Positions 1 through 8,437 of a stretch of DNA of 46,491 nt are shown here, piece after piece. This stretch comes from a bacterium (GTDB lineage: Bacteria; JAMCPX01), in NCBI GenBank assembly GCA_021792615.1, contig JAJYUJ010000021.1:1-46491 (forward strand), given 5' to 3'. Every line of letters begins with the position of its first letter. Position 1 is the stretch's first letter. Below the pieces are notes generated by a model, which saw only the letters and a list, made by a program, of their open reading frames with translations, did not search any database and was not told where the DNA came from. A program made the translations under genes and the position numbers.

Positions 1-1
1 A

Positions 2-589
2 GGGGACCCTCGCGCCGTATTTGTCTATACGTTTTGCAGGGACAACATCAATGAAGCTTATGATGTTGTGAAGATGCTTGCATCGAACAAATGCAAAGTC
101 ACCTTCAATATGTTTTCAGCACCATTGAACTATACAGGCACTCTGTCGCATACACAAGAATCTCTGGATAAAACCCGGGAGGTCATACTCGATCTCATGG
201 AGCGCTACCCCGAGTCGATACTGTTTTCGCACTATAGTGCCGTTGCGCACACCCATAAGAACAGCCTGTATCAGTTGTATTCATGCCCGTATCCCCGCAG
301 GAACCCGTCTGTTGCCTTCGGTCTCGGCAGATCGTTCCGGCAGTACCGGACGGATCTTACCTGGGACAGGGATGCATCTTGCTGTGTTCCGGATACGGAC
401 TGCAATGACTGCAGGCATTATGCCGCGGGAAGCTCTATCGTTACATCCAAACTCAACAGGCATACCGCTCATCCGGAGATCTTTAAATCATGGCTCGATT
501 ATGTCGATACCTACCTTGCGGTCTGGGTTAAGGGATATGACAAAGGGGAAAACCTTTGTTCCCACGTTGAGCAGCCTCCGGGTTTCTGA
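2..589 (+). CDS. radical SAM protein, C-terminal part (cut by window edge)
   Basis: The frame is open from the first bases, so the N-terminal part, with the expected CxxxCxxC cluster, lies outside the window. What remains aligns by eye with the C-terminal half of the next gene (711-1712). Both have a strand of the type VFVYTF/YYLYTI followed by a helix and a KVTFN/KVHLQ strand, then a Cys-Cys-x5-Cys-x2-Cys motif (CCVPDTDCNDC here), then a region with SWLDYVDTYLAVW (HWVEVYEMFAKLY in the neighbour). I infer a paralogue of that radical SAM protein acting in the same pathway. The conserved Cys group may bind an auxiliary iron-sulfur cluster. The GTG at 68 is only an internal start-like codon. The substrate cannot be told from the sequence. 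Confidence 0.7.
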   Translation, partial: GDPRAVFVYTFCRDNINEAYDVVKMLASNKCKVTFNMFSAPLNYTGTLSHTQESLDKTREVILDLMERYPESILFSHYSAVAHTHKNSLYQLYSCPYPRRNPSVAFGLGRSFRQYRTDLTWDRDASCCVPDTDCNDCRHYAAGSSIVTSKLNRHTAHPEIFKSWLDYVDTYLAVWVKGYDKGENLCSHVEQPPGF

Positions 590-710
590 TATACTACGAT
601 TCTATCGATAGCGGAATATTATTCTGTTCGAAATAAAGATAAAACCTAAAGGAATGACTCATGTGGAACGGTAATAATTCTTTTGATGTTATGAAGAAAG
701 GGAAGAATAC

Positions 711-1712
711 ATGCAAACAGTAAGTACGCTCCTCAATGGAGAGTGGAAAAAACGGTATAACGCCATTTCACATCTCAATATTCGCAGTTCGATCTACGAT
801 ATGACGAACAAGTGCAACCTGAGATGCAAAGGCTGCTTCTTTTTTTCATCCGATGAACACAAACTGGAAGAAGAAAAAGACCTCGGTAAATGGGAGGCGT
901 TTGTAGAGAAGGAAAAGGAGAGGGGCGTGAACCTCGCGATATTGATCGGCGGAGAGCCGACACTCTACCTCGACAGGATTGAGGCGTTTTACAAACGCAT
1001 ACCCACCTATTGCGCCACAAACGGCCTTATCAAAGTTCCGCGTGACCGTTTTCCGGACATGATGGTCGGTATCTCCCTCTGGGGAGACGAGCATGAGGAA
1101 GAGGTCCTGCGGGGCAAGAATACCTTCGGCATATCTCTCAAGAACTACAGGGGAGACCCTTACACGTATTATCTGTACACCATTACGCCGAAGCAGGTTG
1201 GTACCGGTACAATCGAAAGGATTATCAAAAAAATACAGGATGCCGGCCTCAAGGTGCATCTCCAGTTGTTTTCGAACGATGAGGATGTTGAAGGCTTTGT
1301 GTGGACCCCGGAGATACTTTCACGGGTACGGGATGAAATGGATGATATGCTCGACCGGTATAGCGACACCGTTATATCCAGCAAATACTACCATAAGATA
1401 ATGACAACCGGAAAGATGCTGGACAGAACATGGGGATGGATGGAATGCCCTTCTGTCACAGAGCCAATGGATATGCGGGACCCCCAGCCAAAGCGTCTTA
1501 TACGCTTCATCCGGTGGGGAGCCGATCTGACAACAACACACCGCTGCTGCACATCGGCAACACGGGAGTGCTCAACATGCAAGGATGGTGCCGCACACAT
1601 GAGCTGGGTTATGGTGAATAAGAGGGCGCACATGCGCAGTCCCGAGGATTTTCAGCATTGGGTCGAGGTCTACGAAATGTTCGCAAAATTATACCGTTTC
1701 ATACCGTGGTAA
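711..1712 (+). CDS. radical SAM protein with C-terminal CC-x6-C-x2-C motif
   Basis: This 333-residue protein has the canonical radical SAM signature at Cys35, Cys39 and Cys42 (CNLRCKGC), which binds the [4Fe-4S] cluster that cleaves S-adenosylmethionine. A GGEP motif follows (LIGGEPTLYL), typical of the SAM-binding second strand. Near the C-terminus CCTSATRECSTC resembles an auxiliary cluster site but is not a standard SPASM domain that I recognise. The upstream partial gene shares this tail, so the two look like tandem duplicates separated by 121 bases. The gene lies ahead of the ketosynthase genes on the same strand, 352 bases away and after a hairpin. Radical SAM enzymes next to fatty-acid-like genes can do methylation, C-C bond formation or ring formation on unactivated carbons; which applies here is unknown. 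Confidence 0.85.
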   Translation: MQTVSTLLNGEWKKRYNAISHLNIRSSIYDMTNKCNLRCKGCFFFSSDEHKLEEEKDLGKWEAFVEKEKERGVNLAILIGGEPTLYLDRIEAFYKRIPTYCATNGLIKVPRDRFPDMMVGISLWGDEHEEEVLRGKNTFGISLKNYRGDPYTYYLYTITPKQVGTGTIERIIKKIQDAGLKVHLQLFSNDEDVEGFVWTPEILSRVRDEMDDMLDRYSDTVISSKYYHKIMTTGKMLDRTWGWMECPSVTEPMDMRDPQPKRLIRFIRWGADLTTTHRCCTSATRECSTCKDGAAHMSWVMVNKRAHMRSPEDFQHWVEVYEMFAKLYRFIPW

Positions 1713-2064
1713 TGCATTTGCGTGATAACCGGAAAAATCCATTCAAAAGCAGTGATATTTGTGAAGCAGGGGCGGTTCATGAACCGCCCTGTTTGATGAA
1801 ACCCATGGTCAGCAGAGGATTCTTCTGCATTATTTCTCTTAAAAGGATATCCGACAATTCTTTTTTCTCTCCCTCCCTCGACGGGAGGGATGAAAGGGAG
1901 GGTGACTACAAGATAAAATATAAACACTATTCACCCTCTTTCTGTTTCACCCATCACCTGGATGGATACCGGTGTCAAGGGGAAGAAGCAAGTCTGTGCA
2001 ATGCCGGAGGGCCTCTTAAAAAGAGGATAGAGAGAATTACTCAAGAAGGACATAGAGACGGATT
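1713..2064. other. 352-base gene-free stretch between radical SAM and ketosynthase genes
   Basis: No convincing gene is present; an open frame across it has no family features. It holds a strong hairpin at 1767-1791 and a second perfect 7-bp stem at 1871-1889 (CCCTCCC, five-base loop, GGGAGGG). Around the second stem the same G-rich stretch is repeated (GGGAGGGATGAAAGGGAGGG). These look like a terminator plus a small palindromic repeat. No clear sigma-70 promoter is seen ahead of 2065. Confidence 0.5.
1767..1791 (+). terminator. hairpin after radical SAM gene
   Basis: The palindrome GGGCGGTTC-AT-GAACCGCCC lies about 55 bases after the radical SAM stop codon, with CAG/CTG extending the stem past one bulged G. 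It is followed by TGTTTGATG rather than a pure T run, so intrinsic termination is likely but not certain. It would separate the radical SAM pair from the ketosynthase operon. Confidence 0.45.
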
Positions 2065-3315
2065 ATGAACACGGAAAGGCCTGTGGTCCTTGGTTATGAT
2101 GCCGTGTCTCCTCTTGGCACTGTTTTTGAGGATCAGTGGAGCAAAGCCGCAGGGGGGCACAGCGGCATAGGTCCGTTGACCCGGTTTCCTCTGAGAGAGA
2201 ATTTTCCCGTGCAGGTGGCCGGAGAGGTTGACGATGTCGATGTTACACTGTATCCCTTTCTAAGACCCAGGGAAATGGTACACTGGAAATCTCCGATTTT
2301 TAAATATGGCATGCTCGTGGTCCATCGTACCCTGAAAAAGATCGGCCTGGACATTACCAAAGAGCTATCGCCGAGAATTGCAACCACATTCAGTACGGCC
2401 ATCGGCGGCCTTGATGCTGTCCTCGATGCAGACAGGACTTTGGTACAATCCGGACAACTGCCGAAACCGTACGTTAACCCGAATTCCTGCATCAATATGG
2501 TAGGCGGGAAGGTCTCGATCCTGACCAACGCCACGGGGCCGATTCTGACCACGGTCACGGCCTGCGCAACGGGAAGCACCTCGATGATTATCGGCTCCCT
2601 GTTGTTGCAGAACGGCATGGCGGATGTCGCCATTTGCGGGGCAGTGGATTTCCCGCTTGTGGAAAGCATCGTGGCAGGATTTGCAACCATGAACGGGGCA
2701 TACCAGAACAGTGTGGAGTCTTTACCGGAGTCTCCGGAACGTGCAAGCAGGCCGTTTTCCATCAACAGACGCGGGTTTATCATATCGGAAGGTGCTGGAT
2801 GCATCATCCTGTCGACCAGGGAATTTGCAGAGGCTCATGGCTTAGGCTATGCCCTGGAACTGGCAGGATGGTCTATGACTGCCGATGCCTACCACTCGGT
2901 AGCACCGCGGCAGGATACCATAGTCCATTGTATCGATGGTGCCATAAAACATGCCGGTATCAGCCCCGGGGACATCAGTGCGATCAACGCACATGCTACC
3001 TCGACCAAGGTCGGGGATGAGGTTGAGTATCTGGCCCTCCGGCAGATTTTCCAGGACAGGATTCCGCCGGTAAGCGCAAACAAATCCATGATCGGCCACG
3101 CGATGGGAGCTTCCAGTGCCCTGGAGAGTATATTTGCCATGGAAGGAATGATGAGGGACACGGTACTCCCGACGATAAATTATACGCCGGATCCTGACAT
3201 AAACATTGACTGTGTTCCCGGCTCTGTTAGAACGCTGAAACAAGAATATGTGTTAAAGAACGCATTCGGCTTTGGCGGTGCCAATGCCTGCATCATATTT
3301 CACAGGACGAGATGA
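2065..3315 (+). CDS. beta-ketoacyl synthase (FabF-like), first of a pair
   Basis: A 416-residue condensing enzyme that would extend an acyl chain by decarboxylative Claisen condensation with a malonyl-ACP. The active-site Cys is at residue 167 (TACATG), His at 310 (NAHATST), Lys at 340 and His at 345 (NKSMIGHAMG), so the Cys-His-His set is complete and this is not a chain-length-factor-type inactive partner. The C-terminal NAFGFGGANA motif is typical of FabF-like enzymes. It starts with ATG at 2065 and ends 7 bases before the second ketosynthase. Divergence from housekeeping FabF and the cluster context suggest a specialised chain rather than membrane fatty acids. The partner acyl carrier protein is probably that at 8825-9076. 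Confidence 0.9.
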   Translation: MNTERPVVLGYDAVSPLGTVFEDQWSKAAGGHSGIGPLTRFPLRENFPVQVAGEVDDVDVTLYPFLRPREMVHWKSPIFKYGMLVVHRTLKKIGLDITKELSPRIATTFSTAIGGLDAVLDADRTLVQSGQLPKPYVNPNSCINMVGGKVSILTNATGPILTTVTACATGSTSMIIGSLLLQNGMADVAICGAVDFPLVESIVAGFATMNGAYQNSVESLPESPERASRPFSINRRGFIISEGAGCIILSTREFAEAHGLGYALELAGWSMTADAYHSVAPRQDTIVHCIDGAIKHAGISPGDISAINAHATSTKVGDEVEYLALRQIFQDRIPPVSANKSMIGHAMGASSALESIFAMEGMMRDTVLPTINYTPDPDINIDCVPGSVRTLKQEYVLKNAFGFGGANACIIFHRTR

Positions 3316-3322
3316 GGAGAGT

Positions 3323-4588
3323 ATGAAATCACCGAAAAACAGACGGGTCTTTGTAGTAGGTTATGCTGCTGCAACGCCCCTGGGAAAGACGTTTGACGAA
3401 ACATGGAAGCGGGCAGTGCTGGGAGAAACGGGCTTCCGGCGCGTTACCAGGTGCCAGGTGGATACACCGGCAAACGTGGTCGGGGAGATCCCGGATTGGA
3501 ATCCCGCAGGCCTGGATTTTTCCAGTGAGAAAGAAGCCAAGGATTGGAATGCAATGTATGTTATCCTGACGATGGCGGTATGCAAAGACGCCCTGGCGCA
3601 TGCAAAGCTCGAGATGGTAGACGGTGTCAAAGAAAGGACCGCATGCATGATAGGCTCTGCGATCAATGGTCATGATGCCTACAGGAAAGCGACGATTAAC
3701 CTGCAGGAGAAGGGACCAAACTTTGTCAGCAATTATCTCCTGCCCAATCTCTGCGCCAACCTGCCTTCGGGAAAGGCGAGCATGCTGCTGGGGTTCACGG
3801 GTCCTATCTTTTCTCCGCAGGCCGCGTGTGCTTCGGGAAACTACGCTATCGGGCTTGGAGCCAGGATGATACGGGACGGTGACAGCGATTTTGTGCTTGC
3901 CGGCGGAGTAGATACCCCGATTATGCCGGAAATACTCCACGGGTTTGCCAACATGAATGCGATCATCAAGGTGACGGAGAAGGACCGCGCATGGAACGAT
4001 CCGGGGAAAGCATCCAGACCGTTCAGCATCGACCGGCAGGGTTTCGTATTGTCGGAGGGTGCCGGGGTCATCGTGCTGGCAGCAGAGGAAATGATCCCCA
4101 TCTATGGTCTTAAGCCCAGGGCAGAGGTCATTGGTGTAGGCTGGACATCGGACGCGTATCATTTTACCCGGCCGAACGGACCGACGGTCGTCCGGGCGAT
4201 GCGTGAAGCAATCGATGATGCCGGCCTTCGTCCCGAAGATCTGCAGTACGTAAATACCCATGGCACTTCTACTCCAAAGGGTGATGCGAACGAGATTAAT
4301 TGCTTGCGGGAAGTGTTCGGCAATAACCTTGAGCACATCCCCGTTTCATCCAATAAGTCCCAGATCGGGCATACGCTGGGGGCTGCGGCTGCTATAGAAG
4401 GCGCCCTTACCATAGAGGGGATGCAGCAGGGGATTATCCTTCCAACCATGAACCACATCCCCGATCCGGCATTCGACCATGTTGATGTGGTGCCGAATGC
4501 GGCGAGAAAGCAGAAGGTCGAAATTGCCATGTCCAATGCCTTTGGTTTCGGCGGGACCAATTGCTGTATCGTGTTCAAAGGAGTTTAG
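3323..4588 (+). CDS. beta-ketoacyl synthase (FabF-like), second of a pair
   Basis: A 421-residue ketosynthase. I chose the ATG at 3323, preceded by GAGGAGA, over an upstream in-frame start that would overlap the first ketosynthase. Catalytic residues are Cys169 (AACASG), His313 (NTHGTST), Lys345 and His350 (NKSQIGHTLG), and the C-terminus has NAFGFGGTNC. Both members of the pair are therefore predicted active. Pairs of active ketosynthases occur in aryl polyene-type systems, where different enzymes handle different chain lengths, and a division of labour is plausible here. The stop codon directly abuts the ATG of the thioesterase, so translation is likely coupled. Confidence 0.9.
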   Translation: MKSPKNRRVFVVGYAAATPLGKTFDETWKRAVLGETGFRRVTRCQVDTPANVVGEIPDWNPAGLDFSSEKEAKDWNAMYVILTMAVCKDALAHAKLEMVDGVKERTACMIGSAINGHDAYRKATINLQEKGPNFVSNYLLPNLCANLPSGKASMLLGFTGPIFSPQAACASGNYAIGLGARMIRDGDSDFVLAGGVDTPIMPEILHGFANMNAIIKVTEKDRAWNDPGKASRPFSIDRQGFVLSEGAGVIVLAAEEMIPIYGLKPRAEVIGVGWTSDAYHFTRPNGPTVVRAMREAIDDAGLRPEDLQYVNTHGTSTPKGDANEINCLREVFGNNLEHIPVSSNKSQIGHTLGAAAAIEGALTIEGMQQGIILPTMNHIPDPAFDHVDVVPNAARKQKVEIAMSNAFGFGGTNCCIVFKGV

Positions 4589-5068
4589 ATGAGACCGACA
4601 CCGTTTAAACCGGAAATTATCGGAAAGGATTCTCCTTTTATTCGTGACAGTATCGGCAATCTCGTCTGGCATAGAGTATTTAACCGTACGCTGTATGCCG
4701 ATACCGACAGATCCGAGGTTGTTTATCACGCCAACTACCTGAGATACTTCGAACTGGGACGTGCGAGTTTGATGCGGGATGTCGGTTATCCGTACAAAGA
4801 GGTCGAAGACAGCGGGTATGTGTATCCGATTATAGACCTCGGTGTGACCTACCATTCTCCGCTCTATTATGACGATCCCATGTGGATACATACGCGTCCC
4901 GGGGAGATAACCCGGGTCAAGGTCGCCTTCAGGTACATCATTACGCATGCGGAGACCGGTAAAATCGTTTGCACCGGTTTTACGCAGCATTGCGCCATGA
5001 GCCCGTCTGGTTGGCCTGTGGCGATAGACAAAAAAACTGTCCATCTCTGGGAAACATTTCCGAAGTAA
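4589..5068 (+). CDS. 4HBT-family (YbgC/FadM-like) acyl thioesterase
   Basis: A single-hotdog protein of 159 residues. The motif YADTDRSEVVYHANYLRYFE (residues 36-55) matches the DTDxxxxVYHxxYL signature of 4-hydroxybenzoyl-CoA thioesterase-like enzymes; by alignment Asp40 is the likely catalytic residue. It would hydrolyse an acyl-CoA or acyl-ACP thioester, either releasing the finished chain or clearing misprimed carriers. The start codon follows the ketosynthase stop with no gap, and the dehydratase-PPTase gene begins 8 bases downstream, so the four genes form one operon. The N-terminus is about 25 residues longer than in many family members. Confidence 0.8.
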   Translation: MRPTPFKPEIIGKDSPFIRDSIGNLVWHRVFNRTLYADTDRSEVVYHANYLRYFELGRASLMRDVGYPYKEVEDSGYVYPIIDLGVTYHSPLYYDDPMWIHTRPGEITRVKVAFRYIITHAETGKIVCTGFTQHCAMSPSGWPVAIDKKTVHLWETFPK

Positions 5069-5076
5069 AGTTTTGC

Positions 5077-6564
5077 ATGAGAGTTCCTGTCCAGATACAG
5101 AATCATCCCTTTCTTGCAGACCACAGGGTTGAGCGGCAGGCAGTGTATCCGGCCGTTGAATCTCTGGAAAGGCTTGCCCAGGTAGTTGCTGCTCAATACC
5201 CGGAACAAGGGCTTCTGCAATCGCGCGATGCACAGTTTCTCAGGTTCCTTCAGATGCCTGCTGATTTAACTTCTGTGGAAGCCATCGCCGACATTACGCC
5301 GGAAGACAATACCGGGGTAAACGCCTCTTTGGGAACGTCCATCCGAACACCACGGGGGTCCATCACCCGTATCCGCGAACACGCACGTGTGACATTCTCG
5401 GATATTACCCCTCCTGTTCCGATACCTCTGGACATGGCATGTGCAGGGGAGGGCATCTGTTACCCGTTACCTGCCGAAAAGCTTTATAAAGAGCTGGTAC
5501 CGTTCGGTCCTGCATTTCAGAATGCAGCAGGACGTGTGCTTTTATTCAAAGATGGAGCAGTGGCAGCATTGAATGCTCCCCGGATTGAAACAGGTCCCCG
5601 TCTGTTGGGTTCACCTTTTCCTCTTGACGCAGCATTCCACGTTGCCTGTGCATGGGGACAGCGCTATCGCTCCTTTGTTGCTTTTCCCGTGGGTTATACT
5701 GGCAGGAAGATCATTCATCCGGCTGAGGCCGGGGCATCTTATTATTGCAGGGTTGTTCCAACGGATACACAGGGGGCTGACACAATTTTATTTGATATAT
5801 GGATATATGATGCGGGCGGAGAGCTGTGCGAAGTTACCGCCGGGGTCAGGATGAAAAACATATTTCAGCAGAGAATGCATGTGCCGGAATGGGTGAAAGC
5901 AGGCGAACGCGACGCACTCCGAAAGATCAGGGAGCGAAGCAGCGGGGTATCTGTTGTGGAACTGACGAGCATTTTGCCGTTTGCGGAAAAAATACTTTCA
6001 CCGCATGAGCTGGAAATAGGACGCAAGCGCCACCCAGGAAAAAGAAACAGGCACGTAGGAGCAAGGATCGCGCTCAAGCGGCTTGCGCGCTTACTCTACA
6101 AAACCAAACTACCCTTTGACCCATCGTCCATAGAAACTATAGCTCCGGACGGCATCCATCCCGTGTGCGTTCCATCGGGGCACAAACAGGATTTTTTCTG
6201 CAGCGCGTCTCACGATGACCGCTTTGCTGTCGCTGTAGCAGGCGATCGCCCCATAGGGGTAGACGTAGAACGGCTGAAAGATACCCTTCTGAAAGGGGCC
6301 CATGTCTATATGACATCGAACGAGCAGGCTTTATGTGCACGCTCACCGCTTGGACAAGGTCAGGCGGCACTCAGGGTCTGGACGGCGAAGGAATGTGCAG
6401 CCAAGGCACTCGATATACCGATTGTATCAATGTGGTCCAGGGCTGAGTTGAAGGAGATCGGCGATGACCGGAGTATCGTATCGGTTGAGGGCAGGACTGT
6501 TGAGGCCGTTCATGCCGGCGTGGATGATCACCTGTTCACGGTTCTCAGCATTCCGAAGGCTTGA
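5077..6564 (+). CDS. polyketide-type dehydratase fused to 4'-phosphopantetheinyl transferase
   Basis: A 495-residue two-part protein. Residues 1 to about 265 look like a double-hotdog polyketide dehydratase: ADHRVERQAVYP places the catalytic His at 16 and the conserved Pro at 24, and PLDAAFH gives the catalytic Asp at 184. Residues from about 300 form a phosphopantetheinyl transferase, with IGVDVER (Asp396, Glu398) and WTAKECAAKA (Glu439, Lys443) as Mg/CoA-binding motifs. It would dehydrate beta-hydroxyacyl chains and convert the cluster's ACP to the holo form. The same DH-PPTase order ends the large iterative enediyne synthases; here it stands alone. I chose the ATG at 5077, 8 bases after the thioesterase stop; in-frame codons upstream lie inside that gene. 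Confidence 0.82.
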   Translation: MRVPVQIQNHPFLADHRVERQAVYPAVESLERLAQVVAAQYPEQGLLQSRDAQFLRFLQMPADLTSVEAIADITPEDNTGVNASLGTSIRTPRGSITRIREHARVTFSDITPPVPIPLDMACAGEGICYPLPAEKLYKELVPFGPAFQNAAGRVLLFKDGAVAALNAPRIETGPRLLGSPFPLDAAFHVACAWGQRYRSFVAFPVGYTGRKIIHPAEAGASYYCRVVPTDTQGADTILFDIWIYDAGGELCEVTAGVRMKNIFQQRMHVPEWVKAGERDALRKIRERSSGVSVVELTSILPFAEKILSPHELEIGRKRHPGKRNRHVGARIALKRLARLLYKTKLPFDPSSIETIAPDGIHPVCVPSGHKQDFFCSASHDDRFAVAVAGDRPIGVDVERLKDTLLKGAHVYMTSNEQALCARSPLGQGQAALRVWTAKECAAKALDIPIVSMWSRAELKEIGDDRSIVSVEGRTVEAVHAGVDDHLFTVLSIPKA

Positions 6565-6614
6565 CCTCGAACATGGATTAAGGAGGTTTACGTTTTCGTT
6601 CGTCCCTTCAGCTT

Positions 6615-7985
6615 TTATGCTTTGTTTCCCTGTTCGTTCAGTACGGACAGGGCTGCCTGATGGTCCCGCTTGCCGGATAACGTTGTTGGAATAGCAGAGA
6701 CGAGGACAATCCGCCTCGGCATGTGTGTAGGTTCCAGCACCCGTGCAAAGGCCTTCCTGAGATAGGTCAGTGTCTTTTTTGTCACGACCAGAGCAGCAAT
6801 GTCATGCTCGCGTCCCGATCGGGAAGGAAGGGATAATACCCATGCATCCGTTATGGAGGGCAGGGATTTGATCTTTTGCTCGATTACGGACATATCGACC
6901 CTTTTACCGCCGATCTTTACGATCCCGTCTGCCCTGCCGTGAAGCATAAAAGTGCCCTTCCCGGTATCAGAAGCCTTGTCCCCGGTAGTAAAAAACCCTT
7001 TTTTGTTTACCGGCAGGTCCGGTGACAAAAACGGGGATGCTACAGAGAGCCGATCGTTGTCGATCGTCCAGCGGACGCAGGAAAAAGGCTGCCATTCTGA
7101 CTTGCCTTCCGCTCTGCAGCGGGTGGCAATACCACCGGTTTCGGTAGAACCGTAGACTTCTATAACACCGGTATCCGTGGCACGGGTAAAATGCAGACTA
7201 TGGGATTCTTCCAGAAAACCTCCTGACGAGAATGCATGGTTGAGGTGTGCCATATGGAAGGAAGAAGTTGCAAGTGCCCGGTAGTGCATGGGAGAACCGA
7301 TGAATACCGTACCTTTTGCCCGATCAACAGTACGGATAATCTCACGGGGAAAATACGGGATAGTTCCGCTGATGCTGGCCCGCGAAACAAAAGGCAGCAG
7401 CACGGAGAAAAGCAGGCCGTAGATGTGCAGCGGGGGTACGGTAGAGACAAGGATATCGTTTTCATGGATGCCGAATACGTTTTTAAGGTTCAGGGCTTCG
7501 CCGATGAGATTGTCCGGGGTTTTAGGCCAGAGCTTTGGTGCACCGGTAGAACCTCCGGTGTATAACCATAGAAAAGGTTTGTCTGTTGTTCTCCTTGAAC
7601 TTCTTACGGGTGCAGCAGTCTTTTTATTCTGCAGGGGAACGGACCTGATGCCCCTTGGTAAGGCAATGGATTGGTCCGTCAGGACGGCACCGGCCCCGGT
7701 CATCTTACAGGTTTCCGCTATCACTGCATCCGCAAGTGATGCAGGCAGGACAAGCAGGGGGCCTCCATCCAGAGACGCAAGGACTGCGGCCATAAGGAGC
7801 GCCTTGTCCGTAGTCGCCAGGCAAAGAGGTTTCCCTTTAGCGTGTTCGATTGTGGTCCATGAAGATATGACGGAAGCCAGATCAAAGACATCCTGGTACG
7901 TTTGTCCTCCAAGGATATATTCTTTTCTCATGAGTTCCGGAATAGGGGCAAGGGCTTGGGCTATGTTCTGTTTTGTGCCCTTCAT
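6615..7985 (-). CDS. AMP-dependent acyl ligase (ANL superfamily)
   Basis: A 456-residue adenylating enzyme, somewhat short for the family. It has the phosphate loop LYTGGSTGAPKL (residues 141-152), the YGSTETGG motif, the TTGD motif, the hinge GRADGIVKIGGKRV and a C-terminal SGKRD that supplies the likely catalytic Lys. It would activate a carboxylic acid as the acyl-AMP and load it on CoA or directly on the neighbouring ACP as a starter unit. This matches the role of the ligase in aryl polyene clusters, though the substrate cannot be read from the sequence. It is the last gene of the leftward arm, overlaps the preceding gene by an ATGA junction and ends 50 bases from the convergent dehydratase-PPTase gene. 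Confidence 0.85.
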   Translation of the reverse strand: MKGTKQNIAQALAPIPELMRKEYILGGQTYQDVFDLASVISSWTTIEHAKGKPLCLATTDKALLMAAVLASLDGGPLLVLPASLADAVIAETCKMTGAGAVLTDQSIALPRGIRSVPLQNKKTAAPVRSSRRTTDKPFLWLYTGGSTGAPKLWPKTPDNLIGEALNLKNVFGIHENDILVSTVPPLHIYGLLFSVLLPFVSRASISGTIPYFPREIIRTVDRAKGTVFIGSPMHYRALATSSFHMAHLNHAFSSGGFLEESHSLHFTRATDTGVIEVYGSTETGGIATRCRAEGKSEWQPFSCVRWTIDNDRLSVASPFLSPDLPVNKKGFFTTGDKASDTGKGTFMLHGRADGIVKIGGKRVDMSVIEQKIKSLPSITDAWVLSLPSRSGREHDIAALVVTKKTLTYLRKAFARVLEPTHMPRRIVLVSAIPTTLSGKRDHQAALSVLNEQGNKA

Positions 7986-8437
7986 GGTACCTTGCCGTTT
8001 TGTCTTGACATCATAGAATGGACGCTGAAGGTCTGAAGGACTACACGGCCATAGCTTGTGTGATCGTCTTTCACCTCGCCTTCGAATTCAGCGTATTGGT
8101 CGTCGAGATTCACACTCAATGTACAGGAAGTCTTCAGGCTGCTGCCGACCGGGATAGCGGGAACGGTTAAAACGGCCTTCTTTATTCCAACGATGACGCC
8201 TTCGCCGCCGGTTTTTTCCTTATCTCGCTTTTGCCATCCCGCAAAAGCAGAAGCCGTTTGTGCCACGAGTTCCACGATGATTATCGCATTGATTTGTTTA
8301 CCGTCGCAGAGCGGCCATTGCGATGTGGCAAGGGACTGCGTTACGCAGTGCTCATCATCGATCTCGATAAGAGTACCGATCAATTTCATTCTGTCCCGAT
8401 GGGGGATAAGGTCTTCTATGAGGTACTGTTTCTCCAT
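7982..8437 (-). CDS. hotdog dehydratase-like protein keeping the Glu but lacking the His
   Basis: A 151-residue single-hotdog protein starting at the ATG at 8437, which shares one base with the preceding stop codon (TGATG). The N-terminus LIPHRDRMKLIGTLIEID and the helix NAIIIVELVAQTAS match the ApeP-like/FabZ-related family. In FabZ the central helix carries a catalytic Glu in IVEA; here Glu56 (IVELVAQ) is kept. The loop that should carry GHFPG with the catalytic His reads WPLCDGKQ and has no His. It therefore cannot form a standard homodimeric dehydratase site alone. Its neighbour at 8437-8838 has the opposite pattern, so I infer a heterodimer. The end overlaps the ligase start by four bases. 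Confidence 0.75.
   Translation of the reverse strand: MEKQYLIEDLIPHRDRMKLIGTLIEIDDEHCVTQSLATSQWPLCDGKQINAIIIVELVAQTASAFAGWQKRDKEKTGGEGVIVGIKKAVLTVPAIPVGSSLKTSCTLSVNLDDQYAEFEGEVKDDHTSYGRVVLQTFSVHSMMSRQNGKVP

Noticed and set aside
1658-2068. 136-codon open frame after the radical SAM gene
   Set aside because: It overlaps the end of the radical SAM gene, runs through two hairpins and a C/G repeat, and has no family features.
2065-4588. Ketosynthase/chain-length-factor pair as in aromatic type II polyketide systems
   Set aside because: Both proteins keep the active-site Cys and both His residues, so neither is a chain-length factor.
3329-5233. Long antisense frames of 335 and 295 codons opposite the second ketosynthase and thioesterase
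   Set aside because: They lie wholly opposite well-supported genes, are rich in Arg, His and Cys with no domain signature, and are codon-bias shadows.
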